Made by a program: the position numbers and the translations under genes. From assembly GCA_903844585.1 (NCBI GenBank), contig CAIMUD010000213.1, positions 1 through 18,273 of the forward strand: a stretch of 18,273 nt of DNA. Reading direction: 5' to 3'. The number at the start of each line of letters is the position of its first letter. The stretch's first letter is position 1. Below, in pieces: positions 1-8,637 of the stretch. Source of the DNA: an uncultured Actinomycetes bacterium (GTDB taxonomy: Bacteria; Actinomycetota; Actinomycetes; Nanopelagicales; Nanopelagicaceae). The notes beneath the pieces are model-generated. The model was not told the origin of the DNA. It saw only the letters and a program-made list of their open reading frames with translations, and did not search any database.

Positions 1-303
1 TACATAACTTTCTACTAGGACCGTTATCAACCAGATCAGCGAGTAGCAATAAAATATTTTTGTAAAAGACTGCCTTACTTCAAATCTATTTCTCAGTAAA
101 ATTCGTCCTACGATAATGAATGCAAATGCAGACCCAGAGGAGATTATGAGAGCGAAAATAAGTGACTGCTGGTTACTCAAGTTGAGAATATTGCGTCCAC
201 GATTTATATTTGCATAAAATCCTAGCGGCAGAGTTATAAGTCCTTGCCAATAAGATATGGCCCATCGACCGCTAATTCGGTTAGTAAATTCGTAGAAATT
301 CAC
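1..303 (-). CDS. Multi-spanning membrane protein, N-terminal fragment (possible sensor kinase)
   Basis: The minus strand is open from a GTG at 303 to the window edge (101 codons, no stop), so the gene is cut by the window. The GTG overlaps the TGA of the upstream response regulator as GTGA, an arrangement typical of translational coupling; an AAGGAAAAG stretch lies about 10 nt upstream as a possible ribosome site. The visible part is hydrophobic, with likely membrane segments near residues 15-32 (ISYWQGLITLPLGF), 47-70 (SLIFALIISSGSAFAFIIVG) and 84-101, joined by short Arg/Lys-rich loops. A membrane protein coupled to a response regulator is most simply its sensor histidine kinase, but no kinase domain (H box, N/G boxes) lies inside the window, so this role is inference. 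A transporter or other membrane protein is equally possible from sequence alone. Confidence 0.6.
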   Translation of the reverse strand, partial: MNFYEFTNRISGRWAISYWQGLITLPLGFYANINRGRNILNLSNQQSLIFALIISSGSAFAFIIVGRILLRNRFEVRQSFTKIFYCYSLIWLITVLVESYV

Positions 304-965
304 CCAAGTACAACTTTTCCTTGCTGCCACATCCGCACTGCAACTACTCGTGAATTTGCCTTTGGATCACTCTTGATATCCAAGGCTTGAAAAGTTCTTT
401 GAATAAGTGCTTCGGCAGCGCGGAGTGTGATTGCACGCTCTTCTGCTATTGCACTATTTGAGAGGCCATCAGCCATCATTCGTAGGATTTCACATTGGCT
501 GGCGCTCAACGTGAACTTACCTTCAATTTCATTTGCTGCCCTGAGAGTAGGAGAAGATTTAATAATGGATTCCTCAATTGCTGTAACAAGATTATCAATA
601 GTTTCCAACTGTGATTTGACGAGATAAATTGCAGATGATGGGATGCGTGCCTTCCCATGGACTGCAAGCTCTGGAGAAGAGTGTGCAGTCAAGACAATCA
701 TTCCTACCCACGGCTTATCTTCATTAACTTTTGTTAAAAGATCTGCGCCATCAGGACCGGGGCCAAAATCTAGGTCAGAAATAATTACGTGCGGATCAAA
801 TGAGTCCATGGCAGATAGCGCATCCGAGACATTTCCAACTTTTAAAGTTTCATAGCCGGATTTGTCTAGTGCGTTTGCGACAAGACTCTGAATAAATTCC
901 TCATCTTCTGCAATCAGCACTTTAACTTTGCGAGCAGACTTCTCTCCCAGTAGGGCGCTATTCAT
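300..965 (-). CDS. Response regulator, REC + LuxR-type HTH
   Basis: A 221-residue two-component response regulator of the NarL/FixJ type and of normal family length. The receiver domain (about residues 14-135) shows the acidic pocket E20-D21-E22, the predicted phospho-acceptor D64 (in VIISDLDFG), the switch Thr at T93 (IVLTAHSS) and the conserved Lys at K117 (YLVKSQ). The C-terminal part (about 150-221) is a LuxR/GerE-like DNA-binding helix-turn-helix (ILRMMADGLSNSAIAEERAI, then the recognition-helix region ending in FQALDI). The ATG at 965 is preceded by GGAGAGGA at good spacing. It lies 30 bp after the giant peroxidase gene on the same strand and overlaps the next membrane-protein gene by 4 nt. 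It probably acts as a cytoplasmic transcription factor for a membrane sensor. Target genes are unknown; the flanking peroxidase is a natural candidate. Confidence 0.9.
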   Translation of the reverse strand: MNSALLGEKSARKVKVLIAEDEEFIQSLVANALDKSGYETLKVGNVSDALSAMDSFDPHVIISDLDFGPGPDGADLLTKVNEDKPWVGMIVLTAHSSPELAVHGKARIPSSAIYLVKSQLETIDNLVTAIEESIIKSSPTLRAANEIEGKFTLSASQCEILRMMADGLSNSAIAEERAITLRAAEALIQRTFQALDIKSDPKANSRVVAVRMWQQGKVVLG

Positions 966-995
966 AGAGCAATCCTCTCCTGTTTTTAAGCTTCC

Positions 996-3900
996 TTAAA
1001 GAGGCTTAGCTGAAATTCGGGCGGTGGGAGTGCTGGTACCTGAAGCGTTGATGGCTACAACTTCAAACCAGTAGTTGTATTTGCCGAGGCCTTTAACCAC
1101 ACAAGTCGTCGAAGTGGTCGAACAAGAGCTCACTATTCGAATTCCCGCGCTGGTCTGGAATGCCCGAACTTGGTAAGAAGTCGCACCCACTGCTGGAGTC
1201 CATGAAGCAATCACAGATCGTGAGCTCGGTGTAAGTACCGGATTCGTTGGTGCCAACGAAGCGCCTGAGCGCAATACGCCAGAGACGATTATTGATTGCG
1301 CCGCACCATTGAGTGTCACTGATGCATCTGTTGAAGTCCAGACTCCGCTCACAGTCACATTTGTGGCAGCCGCACTTCCAACATTGAATAAGACGCGTGC
1401 AAAACCATTGGCATCTACAACAGTGGATGCGCTTGCAAAAGTTCCACCTGTTGAGCCAGTGGTAGACCATACGACGCTTCCAGTTGGTGCTGTACCCGCA
1501 GCGAAGGTTCCCGTGATTTGCGCCGTTACTTGCACAGAGGTATTTATCGTTGCAGTCGGAGTTACAGAGATATTAACTCCTGTTGCCGAAGCGGCAGGAG
1601 ATGCAGTTGCGCCAGTAGGCGTTGCAAGAACCTGTACAGATCGAGTTGAAGGCGTTGCAGTTGTGCCATTACTTGCGCTGACTTCGATTGTGTAGTTTGT
1701 ATTTGGAGTCAAGCCAGTAATTGTGCAACTTCCGGTTCCACCTGTTGGAGCGCTCACTACGCATGTAGGTGTCACCTTTGCTCCCGCTAGGTCGTAGGCA
1801 GAAGCAGTAATACTTGTTATTGCAGGGGCACCTGGTGATGGAACAGTGAAGGTAAATCCAACTGTGATCTCACCAGCGTTTGCACCGGATAATACAGATG
1901 TAATAACTGGTGCCACTGGTCCAGCTGAGACAACAACAGATTGCGCTGCAGATGGATTGGTTAGTGGGTTACGTGCTGTAACAGTCAACGAGTAGGTAGC
2001 ACCATTTGTGAGACCAGTTATTGTGCAAGTAAGAGCACCTGTCGTTGTGCAAGTACGAGCTGCTCCTACAGATGGAGTCATAGTCGCTGTATAACCAACA
2101 ATTGGAAGTGCTCCAACAGCAGTTGATGCTGACCAAGTGATAGCTACTGAGTTAGTTGCTGCGTTAACTACTGCAGTGACTCCAGTTGGTGCTGTAGGAG
2201 CTGTAACTGCATAGTCCACGCCATTAAAGCGAAGTACTTCGATTCCGCGAAGAGTGTCAGTTCCTTCGTTAATTCCGCCACCGTTACGAAGATCGGTCAC
2301 TGTAATTGTGCCGTCTGCGTTAAATGTGAGTGTGTAATTAGCCGCTGTAAGAGCGCCTGTGTAAACAGCCACATCTCTTTCAACTAAGTGAGAGCCAGTT
2401 TGAACAACTCGGTAGATTGAGATTTTTGAGATTGCATCTGGATCTGTTGTAGTCATCAGGGTCTGAATCTTTGCGCGAATTGCGGACATGCTAGAGACCA
2501 GCACTTGAGCAACTCCATTGATTGCAGGCGCAGCAGGAGCATTCGCATCTTTAGCAATTCCCCATGATGCTGGTATTGAAATCCATACGCTAATCGATGC
2601 GTCACCGTCAATGAGATCGTTTCCACCGCGACCTTCAATCACATCTGAGCCAGGACCACCGAGCAAGATGTTTCCGTCCCAAGTATTAACACCTGCTCTA
2701 AAGATAGAAGCAAGTCCAGGAATAGCTAGGCGATCTGCAGAACTCAAAACATTTGTGCCAGTTGCAGGCGCTACTGGTACAAGAGTTGTAAGCGCATCAC
2801 CTGAAAGGAAGTCATCTCCAAGTCCGCCCGAAAGTCCTTCAACTTCCTGGAACTGATCAGCAAGTGCAGGCAAAATCGCACCTGGAGCAGGATTTAGGTT
2901 TGCAAGGTCTGCTTCGATTCCAGTTTGACCATCATTAAAGTAGGTCGCCCAGTCAAAGCCGACTCCACCAGTGTTGAGATCTGAACCAACTCCTGGAACA
3001 AAAATATCTGTGCCATCTAGGCCATCGAGTAAGTCATCGCCATTACCGCCGATGAGTACATCCATACCTGGGCCACCGAGAGTTACACCAGCAGGTCCGA
3101 GATTGTCACCAAGAAGAGTGTCGCCACCTGGGCCACCTTCCATCCAATCATCACCATCATCACCGGATGCTGAATCGTTATTTGATCCGCCGTAAATCCA
3201 GTCATTTCCAAGACTTGCAAGCATGATGTTGGGGAAGTTTCCGCCAAAGAGGAAGTCATCGCCATCGTTACCGTTGTACGAATCTGTACCTGCGCCGTTG
3301 ATGTAGTCGTTACCATCTCCGCCGACCAAAATATTTGTTCCGGATGTATCAGTTATAGCGTCATTTCCTGCGCCACCAAAGGCGAAGTCATTTCCTGCGC
3401 CACCATTTATCCAGTCACTTCCATCATCGCCACGCAAAGTGTCATCACCAGAACCCGTTGCAAACATATCGTTACCGGTTGAGCCATTAAAGACTGTGTG
3501 CGCAGTACCTGAATAGCGATAAACGCCAGAAGCCAGTCTTGTAATACCCAGTGCAGTTAATTGCGCCGCGCTAAGTGTTTTCAGATTATCCATATCAAAA
3601 GTCTGCTGTGGGACTGCGAAAATATCTGCAGGAATTCCAGCGACATCTGTATTTCGCATGACGATATCGGATAGGAAGTTAGTTTCAAGCTGAGTCACAA
3701 GGTTTGTACCAGCAAGGCGACCGAGGTAGTAGAAGCGGTCGCTCTCTTGAAGGTTTTCCATCTGAGTCTTAAAGAAGTAGTCAAATGTACTTCCTAGCAT
3801 TGAACCAAATTGAGTGCGAGCTTCAGCAAGTCCGCCAATCCAGAGATCAATGTCTTCTAGACCTGTATTAACCCCAGTCCAAGCACCTGAACCGAGCATG

Positions 3901-6326
3901 AATTCACCACAGTCACTTGTTGCTGGATCAGTTAGAACTGCAGCATCACAGGTCACTAATTTAATCGCAGCATCGCGCTTAGCTGATTCAGTTGTTGCGT
4001 CCAGAATTGTTTGATGAGTTCCGTATGCAGCTACAAAGTTAATGATTGAATCTGGATGGCGAAGATTCATATGGAAATCTTCCCAAGATTCATATGGTGC
4101 CAGCTGTGTATTTCCATTAGCTGTTCCATTTGCATTCCCATAAAGATCGCGGCGGATTGCGTTGAGCGACTTCATGCCGGTATCGCGACCACGCATAATA
4201 TTTAAAGTTGCAAGGTCAAGTGGTGCACCGAGCAAGCTGTTTCGAAGAGCACCTGTTACGAATTCATCAATCTCATTACCTTGTTGCTTGACCATTCCAC
4301 GAATAACCGAACCAGCTGCCTGTTCGCCGTCCATCACAGAACCACGAGCTGTTGCAGCTCCCGTAACTTCGTTATAAGTGTGAGCTTGGTTGAATTCAGT
4401 GGGGTTCAAGAACGCAAAGAGCAGTGGAACGCTCAAGTCGCCACCACCCACAGCTTTACGATCAACGTTTTCGTTGAGTTGTGAGTGACCATAGCGATAA
4501 ACAGCAGCGGCAAACTCTGCAGTGATATCTGGAATTAGCGTTGGGTCATAAGCCACGAATGCCTTAATTGCTGGTTGAACTTTTCTTGCAAATTCACCGA
4601 ATACTAAGTGCTGATATTCCATCTCGGTGATAAATCGAGAAGCTTGAAAGAGATATTCACCGTTGTAGGCACTACCGGCACCAGCTAAAAGCCATTGGTT
4701 CTTAAAAGTATTACTTCCTGAGGCAATCGCATCTGCATTGATGACGCTTTGGATTTGCGCCCACAAGCGATTGTGCTCAGCATGGAAAACTGTGTGAATC
4801 GAAGTTAAACCAATGTTTTCATTTCCGCGGCCATCACCAGTGATGAAGTGAGCATTGAGTAATTCGTCGTCGTAAAAACCTTGGCCTGGATAGTTATTTA
4901 TATCGGTATCCAAATCTGGGGCAAGGGCTCCATTGGCGTCGTATATTGGAGCCGCAAAGTGCGCGATATCGTCGAGGAATGCATGCCCGATACGAACAGA
5001 ATTAGTTGTTGGAGTTGGATTTAATGGATTGCCCTCTACAAAGGTAATCGTTCCACCAGAATTCTTTACAAGTTGTGGAAAGCCATTTGGCCCTGGGATA
5101 AAGCGGCCATATTCGTTGGTTACAAGGAGTGGAATATTTGTCACATCTGCATCAGTTAGAAGGATTCCAAGCTTCTTTGCAGCTTGATCTTTTACTTCGC
5201 CCCAGTTAGCAATATTTCCAAGAGTGGCGCCATCGAGTAGTTTTCCTGTTGGCCTTGGCGTTGTCGTGCATTGGTTTGATCCATTTAAAGTACATGTGTA
5301 ATCACGGATGAATACTTGATGAGATGGATGAGAAGTAAAAGTCTGGTTTTGGTCAACCCATGGAGTAGTTGTGTTTACTCCTGCATCTGCGCCAGCTGGT
5401 GTGATAGTTCGACCAGTGCTAATGCTTTGCGTACAGCCACGCAGAGTCTGGCAGCCGTCATAGAGAGGATCTCCTGCAACGATCGGAACGATAATTTTAT
5501 CTGTTGCAGATTTTCCAACAAGATCTAGACCGTGATCGAAAAATTGGCCAAAGAGAGTGAAGATTCCGTTATATGGCGCTGCGATACCAGCATTTGTCGC
5601 TGTATTTTTAATGAGCAGTGAAACACCATCTGTTCCGTTAGCTGCCGCCTCTGCGGTACATGCTGACAAACTTCCGCAACCAGCAGCAGATCTAGCAGCT
5701 GGGTTGTTGTATGACTGATCTGCAATCAAATTACTTATGCGGCGAGGAGAAGAATCGGTAATGTTTCCTGTACGTGTTCCATATGAAGCGCCAGAATCAC
5801 CATTTCTCCAACCTGGAGCTGTTGTACGAACAAAAGGCTGATCTGCAGCGCCAAGGGCTGACTTACTTCCAGGTGCGACATAGTTGAGATCTAGCGGCGC
5901 TGATGGATTGAGATATCCATACCCTGTCCATGGAGAAAATCCCTGCGTGAGATTGTTGTTGCGACCATCGACTTGTCGTAGACCATTCATGAGAAGGGGA
6001 CTTGCAATATCTGTAACGCGCGCAGAGCCTGCTACGTAAACGTTTGTGCTTGGCACAACGCTTCCAAGGGCATTTGCGTTAGCAATTGTGTGTGAAGTTG
6101 ATGTACCGAGAGGTCCACCGCCTGCTGCTTGGTGTGCTTCTGCGATTTTGATTTGGGCCAAGATGAATTCGAGGTCAGTCTTAACTATTTTGAATCCTGC
6201 GCCTGTTACACGTGTGGCTGCGCCAGAAGAAGGAGCGGCAAAGAAGAGCGTTGTAAGCGCCATGAGGAGCGCAGAAAATCCAGCAGTGACTACATGTAAC
6301 TTCTTTTGGTTAAAAGAGCTCTTCAC
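996..6326 (-). CDS. Giant secreted animal-type haem peroxidase with RTX repeats and Fn3/Ig-like domains
   Basis: A 1776-residue exported protein. I chose the GTG at 6326 over an in-frame start at 6443: GGAAAGG lies 7 nt upstream, and it gives a clean signal peptide (VKSSFNQKK, then a hydrophobic core, then FFAAPSSGAA). Residues about 230-830 form an animal haem-peroxidase domain. All the diagnostic residues are visible: distal QFFDHGLD (Q261, D264, H265), catalytic Arg and haem-linking Glu in GDGRGNEN (R500, E503), the HTVFHAEHNR helix, proximal His in YRYGHS (H614), and the Asn partner in RGRDTGMKSLN (N722). Residues about 948-1241 are GGxGxD-type RTX calcium-binding repeats. Residues about 1375-1776 are Fn3/Ig-like beta modules. 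Peroxidase plus hemolysin-type repeats is a known bacterial architecture ('peroxicin'-like). It likely oxidises halides or organic substrates outside the cell. No sortase motif or type I secretion gene is seen nearby. Confidence 0.9.
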   Translation of the reverse strand: MKSSFNQKKLHVVTAGFSALLMALTTLFFAAPSSGAATRVTGAGFKIVKTDLEFILAQIKIAEAHQAAGGGPLGTSTSHTIANANALGSVVPSTNVYVAGSARVTDIASPLLMNGLRQVDGRNNNLTQGFSPWTGYGYLNPSAPLDLNYVAPGSKSALGAADQPFVRTTAPGWRNGDSGASYGTRTGNITDSSPRRISNLIADQSYNNPAARSAAGCGSLSACTAEAAANGTDGVSLLIKNTATNAGIAAPYNGIFTLFGQFFDHGLDLVGKSATDKIIVPIVAGDPLYDGCQTLRGCTQSISTGRTITPAGADAGVNTTTPWVDQNQTFTSHPSHQVFIRDYTCTLNGSNQCTTTPRPTGKLLDGATLGNIANWGEVKDQAAKKLGILLTDADVTNIPLLVTNEYGRFIPGPNGFPQLVKNSGGTITFVEGNPLNPTPTTNSVRIGHAFLDDIAHFAAPIYDANGALAPDLDTDINNYPGQGFYDDELLNAHFITGDGRGNENIGLTSIHTVFHAEHNRLWAQIQSVINADAIASGSNTFKNQWLLAGAGSAYNGEYLFQASRFITEMEYQHLVFGEFARKVQPAIKAFVAYDPTLIPDITAEFAAAVYRYGHSQLNENVDRKAVGGGDLSVPLLFAFLNPTEFNQAHTYNEVTGAATARGSVMDGEQAAGSVIRGMVKQQGNEIDEFVTGALRNSLLGAPLDLATLNIMRGRDTGMKSLNAIRRDLYGNANGTANGNTQLAPYESWEDFHMNLRHPDSIINFVAAYGTHQTILDATTESAKRDAAIKLVTCDAAVLTDPATSDCGEFMLGSGAWTGVNTGLEDIDLWIGGLAEARTQFGSMLGSTFDYFFKTQMENLQESDRFYYLGRLAGTNLVTQLETNFLSDIVMRNTDVAGIPADIFAVPQQTFDMDNLKTLSAAQLTALGITRLASGVYRYSGTAHTVFNGSTGNDMFATGSGDDTLRGDDGSDWINGGAGNDFAFGGAGNDAITDTSGTNILVGGDGNDYINGAGTDSYNGNDGDDFLFGGNFPNIMLASLGNDWIYGGSNNDSASGDDGDDWMEGGPGGDTLLGDNLGPAGVTLGGPGMDVLIGGNGDDLLDGLDGTDIFVPGVGSDLNTGGVGFDWATYFNDGQTGIEADLANLNPAPGAILPALADQFQEVEGLSGGLGDDFLSGDALTTLVPVAPATGTNVLSSADRLAIPGLASIFRAGVNTWDGNILLGGPGSDVIEGRGGNDLIDGDASISVWISIPASWGIAKDANAPAAPAINGVAQVLVSSMSAIRAKIQTLMTTTDPDAISKISIYRVVQTGSHLVERDVAVYTGALTAANYTLTFNADGTITVTDLRNGGGINEGTDTLRGIEVLRFNGVDYAVTAPTAPTGVTAVVNAATNSVAITWSASTAVGALPIVGYTATMTPSVGAARTCTTTGALTCTITGLTNGATYSLTVTARNPLTNPSAAQSVVVSAGPVAPVITSVLSGANAGEITVGFTFTVPSPGAPAITSITASAYDLAGAKVTPTCVVSAPTGGTGSCTITGLTPNTNYTIEVSASNGTTATPSTRSVQVLATPTGATASPAASATGVNISVTPTATINTSVQVTAQITGTFAAGTAPTGSVVWSTTGSTGGTFASASTVVDANGFARVLFNVGSAAATNVTVSGVWTSTDASVTLNGAAQSIIVSGVLRSGASLAPTNPVLTPSSRSVIASWTPAVGATSYQVRAFQTSAGIRIVSSCSTTSTTCVVKGLGKYNYWFEVVAINASGTSTPTARISAKPL
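2604..3485 (-). repeat. RTX / hemolysin-type Ca-binding nonapeptide repeat region of the peroxidase
   Basis: About ten or more imperfect GGxGxDxhx nonapeptides are encoded here (e.g. GGAGNDFAFGGAGND, GGDGNDYING, GGPGMDVLIGGNGDDLLDG, GGPGSDVIEGRGGNDLIDG). An interruption near the VGFDWATYFNDGQTG segment splits them into a long block and a short one. In this family such repeats form calcium-loaded beta rolls that fold after export. Calcium binding is inferred from family knowledge. Confidence 0.85.
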
Positions 6327-6467
6327 GGTTAAACCTTTCCAATGACAGCAAGAACGCAGGTGTCTTGATGTAGGCGAAAGGTTATGTGAAGGGGTGACAG
6401 ATACGGTATTGGGCAAATTGCATTTTGTACGGTTTTTACTCACCCATAACCATTAAGTAAATTCTCT

Positions 6468-6478
6468 ATCGTTACGAT
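6468..6478 (+). promoter_or_regulatory. Palindrome overlapping a candidate -10 box of a leaderless promoter
   Basis: ATCGT-T-ACGAT is a perfect inverted repeat in the 158-bp intergenic region between the divergent peroxidase (GTG at 6326) and the secreted-protein gene at 6485. The hexamer TACGAT (6473-6478) fits the actinobacterial TAnnnT -10 pattern. It ends 6 nt before the ATG at 6485, so transcription would start at or near the start codon (leaderless). No convincing Shine-Dalgarno site and no good -35 box are seen. The overlap of palindrome and -10 suggests an operator, but no regulator is identified. The rest of this intergenic region shows no recognisable element. Confidence 0.4.
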
Positions 6479-6484
6479 GGATAA

Positions 6485-7264
6485 ATGATGCGTGTGACTT
6501 TCTCTGCCATAAATCAGGCAATAAATGGTGATCGCAAGAGGAGAGCCATTTCGCGCATCGCAGCTCTGACATTGGCGGCATATCTACTCACACTTATTGC
6601 ACCGACAATGGCAGATGAAGCAACACCACCAATCGATGGACCAGTCATTGCCCTTGCACCAACAGAATCTTTATCTCCCACTCCAGAACCATCAGTTGTG
6701 GCTTCACCAAGTCAATCTGCGCTCCCGCTTACGCCCGACGCATCCGTTGCCCCAACAGATAGCGCCTCTCCATCGCCTTCTCCAACTAAGGCTCACGCCC
6801 TTACAAATCAGAGCATGTCTATCCATGTTCCAACAGATCTTAAAGTTGATCCGCGCGCGAGATCCCTATTCTTACCGCAGCTCAATGTGCAAAATATTGG
6901 GACTTTATTGGTCTGCATAAATGGATCTGCCCTTGGGTTTGATGTCAATGAAAAGAGCGTTAATGACTCATCAAATTTTGACAAAGACTCATTGGCTGGA
7001 GATCTCACAAGCTCACTTCGAATTGCTGGGTCAAATAGTTTTGCGATGTCTACTCTCAATAACGGTGGTGGACTTCGCGCATTTACTTCATCAAATCGCG
7101 TTGCAGGTCAATTCATCACTTTTAGATTTGTTGCAATTTCAGAACCATCAGTAAACGCTGAACTTTGCAACGATGGATCAGTGAGTAATACCCGTACAGT
7201 GCATATTTCAGATCTTGGCATTGACCTAGACATGAAGAAGGGCGATGTTACGCTCAAGCGTTAA
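6485..7264 (+). CDS. Secreted protein with P/S/T-rich stalk, first gene of the fibre locus
   Basis: A 259-residue protein I do not recognise. Residues 1-43 are a Sec signal peptide (basic GDRKRRAISR, hydrophobic core, cleavage probably after TMA at 41-43). Residues about 45-102 are a low-complexity Pro/Ser/Thr/Ala stalk (e.g. SASPSPSPTK) like those used to span a cell wall. Residues about 110-259 form a probable beta-rich globular domain with two cysteines (C144, C228) that could form a disulfide. No sortase motif, lipobox or C-terminal membrane anchor is present. Start choice between the ATGs at 6485 and 6488 is ambiguous; 6485 fits the leaderless promoter. It precedes the four SipW-type exported paralogues by 29 bp and is probably co-transcribed with them, but it has an ordinary signal peptide and lacks their E-F-G-Q-G motif. 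A base or anchor protein of the same structure is a guess. Confidence 0.8.
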   Translation: MMRVTFSAINQAINGDRKRRAISRIAALTLAAYLLTLIAPTMADEATPPIDGPVIALAPTESLSPTPEPSVVASPSQSALPLTPDASVAPTDSASPSPSPTKAHALTNQSMSIHVPTDLKVDPRARSLFLPQLNVQNIGTLLVCINGSALGFDVNEKSVNDSSNFDKDSLAGDLTSSLRIAGSNSFAMSTLNNGGGLRAFTSSNRVAGQFITFRFVAISEPSVNAELCNDGSVSNTRTVHISDLGIDLDMKKGDVTLKR

Positions 7265-7293
7265 GGTCTAATTCATCTTCGATCGGAGTCACA

Positions 7294-7977
7294 ATGGCGG
7301 GCGGATTAAATTCCCCACTTAGTGGCAAAGTTACATCCGGTTTTGGTGGCGCAGGTCGTTATAAATCAAAAATCGTTGCAGGAACGGCAGTTATTGCCTT
7401 TGTTCCCTTCTTGCTCTCAACATTTGCAGCAAGTGTCACAGTTGGAACAGGCAATCTCGAATTTGGCCAGGGATCACAGCAAGCAATTGCATGTGATGAC
7501 ACGGTCTATGTGGCCCTTGGCGAAGAATGGCATGCCAATCCAGCCCCTGAAGATTCATCGGCCGGGTTCTTCCGAGTGCGCACAGCAACTGTCTCCAATC
7601 TCAATTTGGCATCATGTGCAAATAAAAAATTGCGTCTTCGTTTAATTGACGGCACAAGTGCAGAGCTAATTTTGGGTTCACTTCCTGATGCAAGAGTCCT
7701 ACAAGTAACTCTTCCCCGCGAAGCACCCACAGCCAACTTAAGCGATGGCACGATGCTTGGACTTTCTTACCTGACTAGCCAGGGCAATCTCATCTCCGGC
7801 GCCATGGTTGCAAATGCGATCATCTCAGTCGTTGGCACATCCGTTTATGACGGATCAGCTTTGAGCCAAACGTCAGCCGATGTAACTTTCTATATCGATC
7901 CAAATGCGACAGTGGTCAATATCGATGGCCAACTTGTGCGCCGCGCAACTGTTGAAACAGTCGCAAACCCTTCTTAA
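7294..7977 (+). CDS. SipW-type exported paralogue 1 (FGQG family, putative fibre subunit)
   Basis: A 227-residue exported protein with a good ribosome site (CGGAG before the ATG). A basic N-terminus (GGAGRYKSK) leads to a hydrophobic segment at about 26-42 ending in LSTFAAS, then V-T-V-G-T-G-N and the motif EFGQG (56-60), followed by ACDD with C67. A second cysteine, C108, lies in LASCANKKLRLRL. This motif order recurs in the next three genes, so they are paralogues. The C-terminal half is rich in alternating hydrophobic residues (VTFYIDPN, LVRRATVET), as in beta-sandwich proteins. The signal region resembles the SipW-dependent GG[ST]-[WFY]-A class of TasA/camelysin proteins, and a SipW-like peptidase lies two genes after the last paralogue pair begins, at 9941. 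Fibre-subunit function is inference; no close family member is recognised by name. Confidence 0.8.
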   Translation: MAGGLNSPLSGKVTSGFGGAGRYKSKIVAGTAVIAFVPFLLSTFAASVTVGTGNLEFGQGSQQAIACDDTVYVALGEEWHANPAPEDSSAGFFRVRTATVSNLNLASCANKKLRLRLIDGTSAELILGSLPDARVLQVTLPREAPTANLSDGTMLGLSYLTSQGNLISGAMVANAIISVVGTSVYDGSALSQTSADVTFYIDPNATVVNIDGQLVRRATVETVANPS

Positions 7978-7986
7978 AAGGCCACC

Positions 7987-8580
7987 ATGGCAAATCGCTC
8001 TTCTCGTTCATTTAAACTCGCCGTTGGTGCAGCCCTCATGGCACTTACTGCCATTGGGGGAGTATTTGCATCGGCAGTTACAGGAATTAATAGCGGTGAG
8101 AAAGTTGAATTTGGTCAGGGCTATTACAAAGTTAAGGCGTGCGATTCCTGGATCAGAATGAACTTCACCACGGGCTCAGTCGAAGGCGGTGATGCCGGAA
8201 TGTCACCGCTGACTGGAATCACCATTGATAGCTTGGATACCACCGCATGTTCCAACACGCAGATAACCATCACCGTTCTAGATAACACCGACTCTGAGAG
8301 TCCGCTTCCGCTTTATCAAACTCAAGATCCACCAAGTGGGGTCTGCACAGTTTCACCTTGTTCAGAAATTGCAGGCGCTGCAAAATCTGTGACGCTATTG
8401 ATAAATAATTCAGGGTTGGTTTCACTCGATCCCAATGATTTAGTGGATCCAACGGGGCAATTCCATACATTGATAACAAAAGTTAATCGTGGCCAATTTG
8501 AAATTACATTTACTCAACCTGCAGCGCTCGCAGCTCTGGTCGGTCGCCTGACAATTCAGAGCGGAATTTCCAGTTCTTAG
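7987..8580 (+). CDS. SipW-type exported paralogue 2 (FGQG family, putative fibre subunit)
   Basis: A 197-residue paralogue of the preceding protein, 9 bp downstream with AAAAGG before the ATG. The N-terminus is basic (NRSSRSFK), followed by a hydrophobic core and AIGGVFAS, a close match to SipW-type signal peptides. Then come INSGEKVEFGQG (motif 41-45) and KACDS (C52). The second family cysteine is C88 in TTACSNTQITITVLDN. Unlike its relatives it has two extra cysteines in GVCTVSPCSE, which may form an additional disulfide. The C-terminus (GQFEITFTQP, GRLTIQSG) matches the terminal strand pattern of the other members. The gene is followed by a 114-bp gap with an inverted repeat, which splits the paralogues into two pairs. 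Confidence 0.8.
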   Translation: MANRSSRSFKLAVGAALMALTAIGGVFASAVTGINSGEKVEFGQGYYKVKACDSWIRMNFTTGSVEGGDAGMSPLTGITIDSLDTTACSNTQITITVLDNTDSESPLPLYQTQDPPSGVCTVSPCSEIAGAAKSVTLLINNSGLVSLDPNDLVDPTGQFHTLITKVNRGQFEITFTQPAALAALVGRLTIQSGISSS

Positions 8581-8637
8581 TCCAAATTTGGCCATCATCG
8601 GGTTTCACTCACTTTTGGCGAATTTTGAGCTTTCCTC

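Noticed and set aside
980..1005. Terminator between the peroxidase and response regulator genes
   Set aside because: The AAGCCTC...GGAAGCTT stem contains a mismatch and is not followed by a T-run in the direction of transcription.
1309..1695. Plus-strand open frames opposite the peroxidase gene (also 2518-2856 and others)
   Set aside because: They mirror the repetitive GC pattern of the minus-strand gene, have no ribosome sites and encode low-complexity sequence.
6327..6443. In-frame N-terminal extension of the peroxidase from 6443
   Set aside because: The extra 39 residues are not signal-like, whereas GTG 6326 has GGAAAGG at ideal spacing and begins a clean signal peptide.
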